Shown here: positions 6,481 through 9,321 of the stretch, piece by piece
Layout: each line of letters starts with the position of its first letter
Position numbering within the stretch: the first letter of the stretch is position 1
Assembly (NCBI GenBank): GCA_011391115.1
Contig: JAABRC010000048.1
Location: 1-9,321, forward strand
Length of the DNA: 9,321 nt
DNA from: Candidatus Egaibacter danicus
GTDB lineage: Bacteria > Pseudomonadota > Gammaproteobacteria > Burkholderiales > Burkholderiaceae
Direction of reading: 5' to 3'
Translations under genes and position numbers: made by a program
Notes under the pieces: model-generated
Told to the model about the DNA's origin: nothing
The model's input: the letters and a program-made list of their open reading frames with translations, nothing else
The model's database searches: none

Positions 6481-7182
6481 ATGTTCAGCGGGATTGACCA
6501 CATTGGCTTGTTCATTGCAACGGGCCTGCTGCTGAACCTGACGCCCGGGCCGGACGTGCTCTACATCATCACCAGTGGTGTCAAGGCGGGCTGGCGCGCG
6601 GGGGCCGTGGCCGCGCTGGGCATCACGGCAGGTTGTTTTGTGCACATCGCGGCAGCAGCGTTGGGGGTAAGTGCGCTGGTCGCGGCGTCTGCCACGGCCT
6701 TCTCGGTACTGAAATGGCTGGGTGCCGCATACCTGGTGTATGTGGGCTGGTCGATGCTGGGTATCCGGCGGAAGTGGTCGGGTCGTCCTGAATCTGAGAA
6801 TGGGTCTGAATTTGCTACTAATTCAATAGCTGTTGACGCAATATCGACGGGGGCTGGAGGCCAAAATAACCTTCGAAAAGTATTCATGAAAGGCTTCTGG
6901 ACCAATGTGCTGAACCCGAAGGTCGCGCTGTTCTTTCTGGCTTTCCTGCCGCAATTCATTTCACCCGCAGCAGAGCACAAAACCATCACGTTCCTCGTGC
7001 TGGGCCTGCTGTTCAACTTCAACGGCCTGTGGATCAACTTCGGCTACGCGGCGCTGGGCGCTTTCATCTCGCAGCGCCTGGCTGCCATGCAGCGCGGCAT
7101 GCAATGGCTGGAGCGTGTCGCCGGCGTCCTGTTCATCGGTTTCGGGCTGAAACTGGCCCTGTCTGACAATCCTGCCCATTAA
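6481..7182 (+). CDS. LysE/RhtB-family amino-acid exporter with a repeat-derived loop
   Basis: This inner-membrane efflux protein of 233 residues has about six hydrophobic segments. Family motifs are [13 protein letters not shown] (17-29), [20 protein letters not shown] (32-51), [13 protein letters not shown] (78-90) and [21 protein letters not shown] (135-155). AAGGAG (6468-6473) sits 7 nt before ATG 6481, which rules out the longer open frame beginning inside ltaE. The family usually has about 205-210 residues. The excess lies in the cytoplasmic loop between the third and fourth hydrophobic segments, where residues 111-129 are encoded by copy B of the repeat, in frame and without a stop. The substrate is unknown. 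RhtB members export homoserine, threonine or other neutral amino acids, so pairing with the threonine aldolase is suggestive. Export of an aromatic amino acid is also possible from the trp context. Confidence 0.9.
   Translation: MFSGIDHIGLFIATGLLLNLTPGPDVLYIITSGVKAGWRAGAVAALGITAGCFVHIAAAALGVSALVAASATAFSVLKWLGAAYLVYVGWSMLGIRRKWSGRPESENGSEFATNSIAVDAISTGAGGQNNLRKVFMKGFWTNVLNPKVALFFLAFLPQFISPAAEHKTITFLVLGLLFNFNGLWINFGYAALGAFISQRLAAMQRGMQWLERVAGVLFIGFGLKLALSDNPAH
6812..6867 (+). repeat. Dispersed 56-bp repeat, copy B, inside the exporter gene
   Basis: It begins TTGCTACTAATTCAATAGCT and ends TGGAGGCCAAAAT, in the same orientation as copy A (5328-5383), 1484 bp apart, with 40 of 56 ungapped identities. 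GCTA (6814-6817) and TAGC (6827-6830) form the short inverted repeat. It is AT-richer than the surrounding coding sequence and encodes [19 protein letters not shown], a stretch unlike any LysE/RhtB family motif. Confidence 0.75.
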
Positions 7183-7208
7183 AAGAATCTTTCTGGAGAC
7201 ACTTCATC

Positions 7209-8249
7209 ATGCCCAACACCAACAAGATCAGCCCTCAGGAAGCCTTGCTTCGCACCATCGAGCACCGCGAGATTTTCCACGACGAGATGCTGCATATCGT
7301 GCGGCTCATCATGAGCGGCGAGTTGTCGCCCGTGATGATGGCCGCGTTGATCACCGGCTTGCGCGTCAAGAAGGAAACCATTGGCGAAATCACCGCCGCG
7401 GCGCAGGTGATGCGCGAGTTTTCCACCAAGGTGCATGTGGCGGACAAGACGCACCTGGTGGACATTGTGGGCACGGGTGGCGATGGCTCACACACCTTCA
7501 ATATTTCGACCTGTTCGATGTTCGTGGCCGCGGCGGCGGGTGCCAAGGTCAGCAAACACGGCGGGCGCAGCGTCAGCAGCAAAAGTGGCAGTGCGGATGT
7601 GATGGAGTCGCTGGGCGTCAACATCAACCTGTCACCCGAGCGGATTGCCCAATGCATTGCCGACGTGGGTGTGGGGTTCATGTTTGCGCCCAACCACCAC
7701 CCGGCCATGAAAAACGTGGCGCCAGTGCGCAAGGAACTGGGCATCAAGACCATTTTCAACCTGCTGGGGCCGCTGACCAACCCGGCCAGTGCACCGAACA
7801 TCTTGATGGGCGTGTTTCACCCTGATCTGGTGGGCATTCAGGTGCGGGCGCTACAGCGCCTGGGTGCTGAACATGCTGTGGTGGTGTATGGCAAGGATGG
7901 TATGGACGAAGTGAGCCTGGGCGCGGCCACGCTGGTGGGTGAACTGAAAAACGGTGAGATCACCGAGTTTGAGATTCACCCCGAAGACTTTGGCATGGTG
8001 GTGGCTAGCAACCGTGCGTTGAAAGTGGAAACACCTGAGCAATCCAAAGCCATGCTGCTGGGTGTGCTGGACAATACACCCGGTGCCGCCAAAGATATTG
8101 TGGTGCTCAATGCGGGTGTGGCGCTGTATGCGGCCAATGTGACGGACACGATGAAAGCTGGTGTGGATAAAGCGCGGGCAGCTATTGAATCAGGAGCGGC
8201 CAAGGCGAAACTGGCGCAGCTGGTGGCTGCATCCCAGGCTACTGCGTAA
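7209..8249 (+). CDS. trpD: Anthranilate phosphoribosyltransferase
   Basis: TrpD joins anthranilate to PRPP to give phosphoribosylanthranilate, the second step after anthranilate synthase. The 346-residue protein is full length. A helical N-terminal domain (about 8-75) contains [19 protein letters not shown]. The PRPP site follows: GTGGDG (88-93), NIST (98-101) and [21 protein letters not shown] (116-136). [19 protein letters not shown] and [11 protein letters not shown] come next, then [12 protein letters not shown]. The KHGN Asn of many family members is Gly here (KHGGR), which I recall as normal in betaproteobacteria. The start is ATG 7209, with GGAG (7195-7198) 10 nt before. It lies 26 nt after the exporter gene. 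It is the last gene of the operon here: its stop directly abuts the stop of a convergent ABC gene, and trpC does not follow. Confidence 0.96.
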   Translation: MPNTNKISPQEALLRTIEHREIFHDEMLHIVRLIMSGELSPVMMAALITGLRVKKETIGEITAAAQVMREFSTKVHVADKTHLVDIVGTGGDGSHTFNISTCSMFVAAAAGAKVSKHGGRSVSSKSGSADVMESLGVNINLSPERIAQCIADVGVGFMFAPNHHPAMKNVAPVRKELGIKTIFNLLGPLTNPASAPNILMGVFHPDLVGIQVRALQRLGAEHAVVVYGKDGMDEVSLGAATLVGELKNGEITEFEIHPEDFGMVVASNRALKVETPEQSKAMLLGVLDNTPGAAKDIVVLNAGVALYAANVTDTMKAGVDKARAAIESGAAKAKLAQLVAASQATA

Positions 8250-8272
8250 TCAGGCCCGAACCACTGCGCCAG
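8211..8272. terminator. Inverted repeat across the trpD/ABC stop junction (possible bidirectional terminator)
   Basis: CTGGCGCAG (8211-8219) and CTGCGCCAG (8264-8272) are exact reverse complements. After bulged C8220, TGGT (8221-8224) pairs with ACCA (8260-8263), giving about 13 bp in all. The loop of about 35 nt contains both stop codons. No T-run follows on either strand, so an intrinsic terminator is uncertain. Both arms are coding, and chance or codon use remains possible. Confidence 0.3.
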
Positions 8273-9317
8273 CCCGTGAATCCAGACCGATGTAAACCGG
8301 TTCATTGGGCATCAAATTACGGTCCACGTCCGAGTCGATGATCAGCATGTCGCCGAACTCGGTTTGTACGTTGTGCTCCAGGTGGGTTCCCAGATAAGCG
8401 GTCTTGAGCAGTGTGCCTTTGATGGACGACGTTGAGGGTGCATCACGGTGCAAGGTCAGGCGCTGGGGCCGTACTGCAAACAGCGCGGGGCCACTGACGT
8501 TGCTGGCGTGCAGGGGCAAGCGCAAACTGCCTGCGACAAATACCTGGCCAGTGCCGTCCTGCACCACTTCACCCGTGATCAGGTTGGCGTCACCAATGAA
8601 GTCTGCCAGAAAGCGGTCGGCGGGGCGCTCATACAGTTCGCGCGGTGTGCCAATCTGCGCGATACGGGCATTGGACATCACGATCACACGGTCTGACACG
8701 GCCAGTGCTTCTGACTGATCGTGGGTCACATACACCACGGTCAAGCCCAGCGACTGCTGCAGGCCTCGAATATCGTCGCGTACCTTGCGTCGCAGTTTGG
8801 CGTCCAGGTTGGACAAGGGCTCGTCAAACAACAGCACCTGTGGCTCCAGCACCAGGGCCCGTGCGACAGCTACGCGTTGTTGCTGCCCACCAGACAGCTC
8901 GGACGGCAGTCGCAGCTCCAGCCCCGCCAGGCCCACCAGCTCCAGCTTGGCTTTCGCCTGTTCATGGGCTGGCGCTTTTCGCATACCGCCCGCCTGCAGG
9001 CCATACGCGACGTTGTCAATCACATTCAGGTGCGGAAACAGCGCGTAAGACTGGAACACCATGCTCACGTCACGCTCAGACGCAGCCAGACGTGTCACGT
9101 CTTTGCCACCGATTAGCACGCGACCGCTGGACGCTGAATCCAGCCCGGCAATCATGCGCAGAGTTGTGGTTTTGCCACAGCCGGATGGCCCCAGCAACGT
9201 GACCAGAGTCCCGGCTTCCACAGTGAAGCTCACCGAATCAACAGCGGTGAAGTTGCCAAATACCTTGCTGACGTTTTCGAACACCACATTGGCTGCATTT
9301 GCCGATTTCGCTGCCAT
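8250..9317 (-). CDS. ABC importer ATPase, PotA/FbpC type (MalK superfamily)
   Basis: This cytoplasmic nucleotide-binding subunit has 355 residues and powers a substrate-binding-protein-dependent importer. Walker A is GPSGCGKT (43-50), the Q-loop Gln is 89 (VFQSYALFPHLNV), the signature is LSGGQ (141-145), Walker B is VLLFDE (161-166), the D-loop is SNLD (169-172) and the switch is His199. A C-terminal TOBE-like domain (about 246-355) contains LFAVRPQRLTL and AYLGTHLEHNVQ. The layout fits spermidine/putrescine (PotA), ferric iron (FbpC) or phosphonate-type ATPases; the substrate cannot be chosen without the permease and binding-protein genes. ATG 9317 is only 4 nt from the right edge, so its ribosome binding site is not visible. 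An earlier start is possible, but the N-terminus already precedes the domain by about 10 residues. Its TGA (8252-8250) abuts the trpD TAA with no gap. Confidence 0.92.
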   Translation of the reverse strand: MAAKSANAANVVFENVSKVFGNFTAVDSVSFTVEAGTLVTLLGPSGCGKTTTLRMIAGLDSASSGRVLIGGKDVTRLAASERDVSMVFQSYALFPHLNVIDNVAYGLQAGGMRKAPAHEQAKAKLELVGLAGLELRLPSELSGGQQQRVAVARALVLEPQVLLFDEPLSNLDAKLRRKVRDDIRGLQQSLGLTVVYVTHDQSEALAVSDRVIVMSNARIAQIGTPRELYERPADRFLADFIGDANLITGEVVQDGTGQVFVAGSLRLPLHASNVSGPALFAVRPQRLTLHRDAPSTSSIKGTLLKTAYLGTHLEHNVQTEFGDMLIIDSDVDRNLMPNEPVYIGLDSRAGAVVRA

Positions 9318-9321
9318 TAAT

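Noticed and set aside
7554..7568. KHGGR instead of KHGNR in TrpD as loss of a binding residue
   Set aside because: From memory this variant is usual in betaproteobacterial TrpD; the rest of the PRPP and anthranilate sites look intact.
8177..8192. Third repeat copy suggested by AGCTATTGAATCAG near the trpD end
   Set aside because: Only a short match to the repeat core; the conserved GAGGCCAAAAT end is absent and the TrpD translation is normal here.
1..9321. CRISPR arrays, tRNA or rRNA genes, insertion sequences, phage genes
   Set aside because: No regularly spaced repeats, no cloverleaf or rRNA-like segments, and no transposase or integrase frames were seen on either strand.

Overview
The window looks like chromosome of a betaproteobacterium, most likely Burkholderiales and probably near the Comamonadaceae (Rhodoferax/Polaromonas/Acidovorax type). 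The evidence is protein sequence character (TrpE, TrpG and TrpD of the betaproteobacterial type, KHGGR in TrpD), fairly high GC, and two copies of a short dispersed repeat that I recall as common in that family. The taxonomy is inference; no rRNA or other marker gene is present.

Left part, minus strand (1-2873): the 5' portion of a methyl-accepting chemotaxis protein gene runs off the left edge. Upstream of it lies a gene for a membrane-bound GGDEF-EAL protein that makes and/or breaks c-di-GMP. A candidate sigma-28 promoter lies in the 114-nt gap in front of the chemoreceptor. Together these genes concern motility and the motile/sessile decision.

Centre, plus strand (about 2966-8249): a trp operon, transcribed away from the GGDEF-EAL gene, in the order leader peptide - trpE - trpG - ltaE - LysE/RhtB exporter - trpD. 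A perfect 9-bp inverted repeat and an extended -10 promoter precede a 27-codon leader ORF containing Trp-Pro-Trp. Its ATG falls at the predicted transcription start, so it may be a leaderless trpL. The roughly 110 nt between leader ORF and trpE folds into several hairpins but shows no U-tract terminator. trpE probably starts at a TTG behind a GGAGG. Anthranilate synthase (TrpE+TrpG) and anthranilate phosphoribosyltransferase (TrpD) are the first two steps from chorismate to tryptophan. They are interrupted by a threonine aldolase and an amino-acid exporter.

Two direct copies of a 56-bp repeat lie in the operon. One fills the trpG-ltaE gap and supplies the ltaE ribosome binding site. The other lies inside the exporter gene and is read through as about 19 extra residues in a cytoplasmic loop.

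Right part, minus strand (8250-9317): a complete ATPase gene of a PotA/FbpC-type ABC importer converges on trpD with zero intervening bases. A long-armed inverted repeat spans the junction. trpC does not follow trpD here, although trpDC is the common arrangement.
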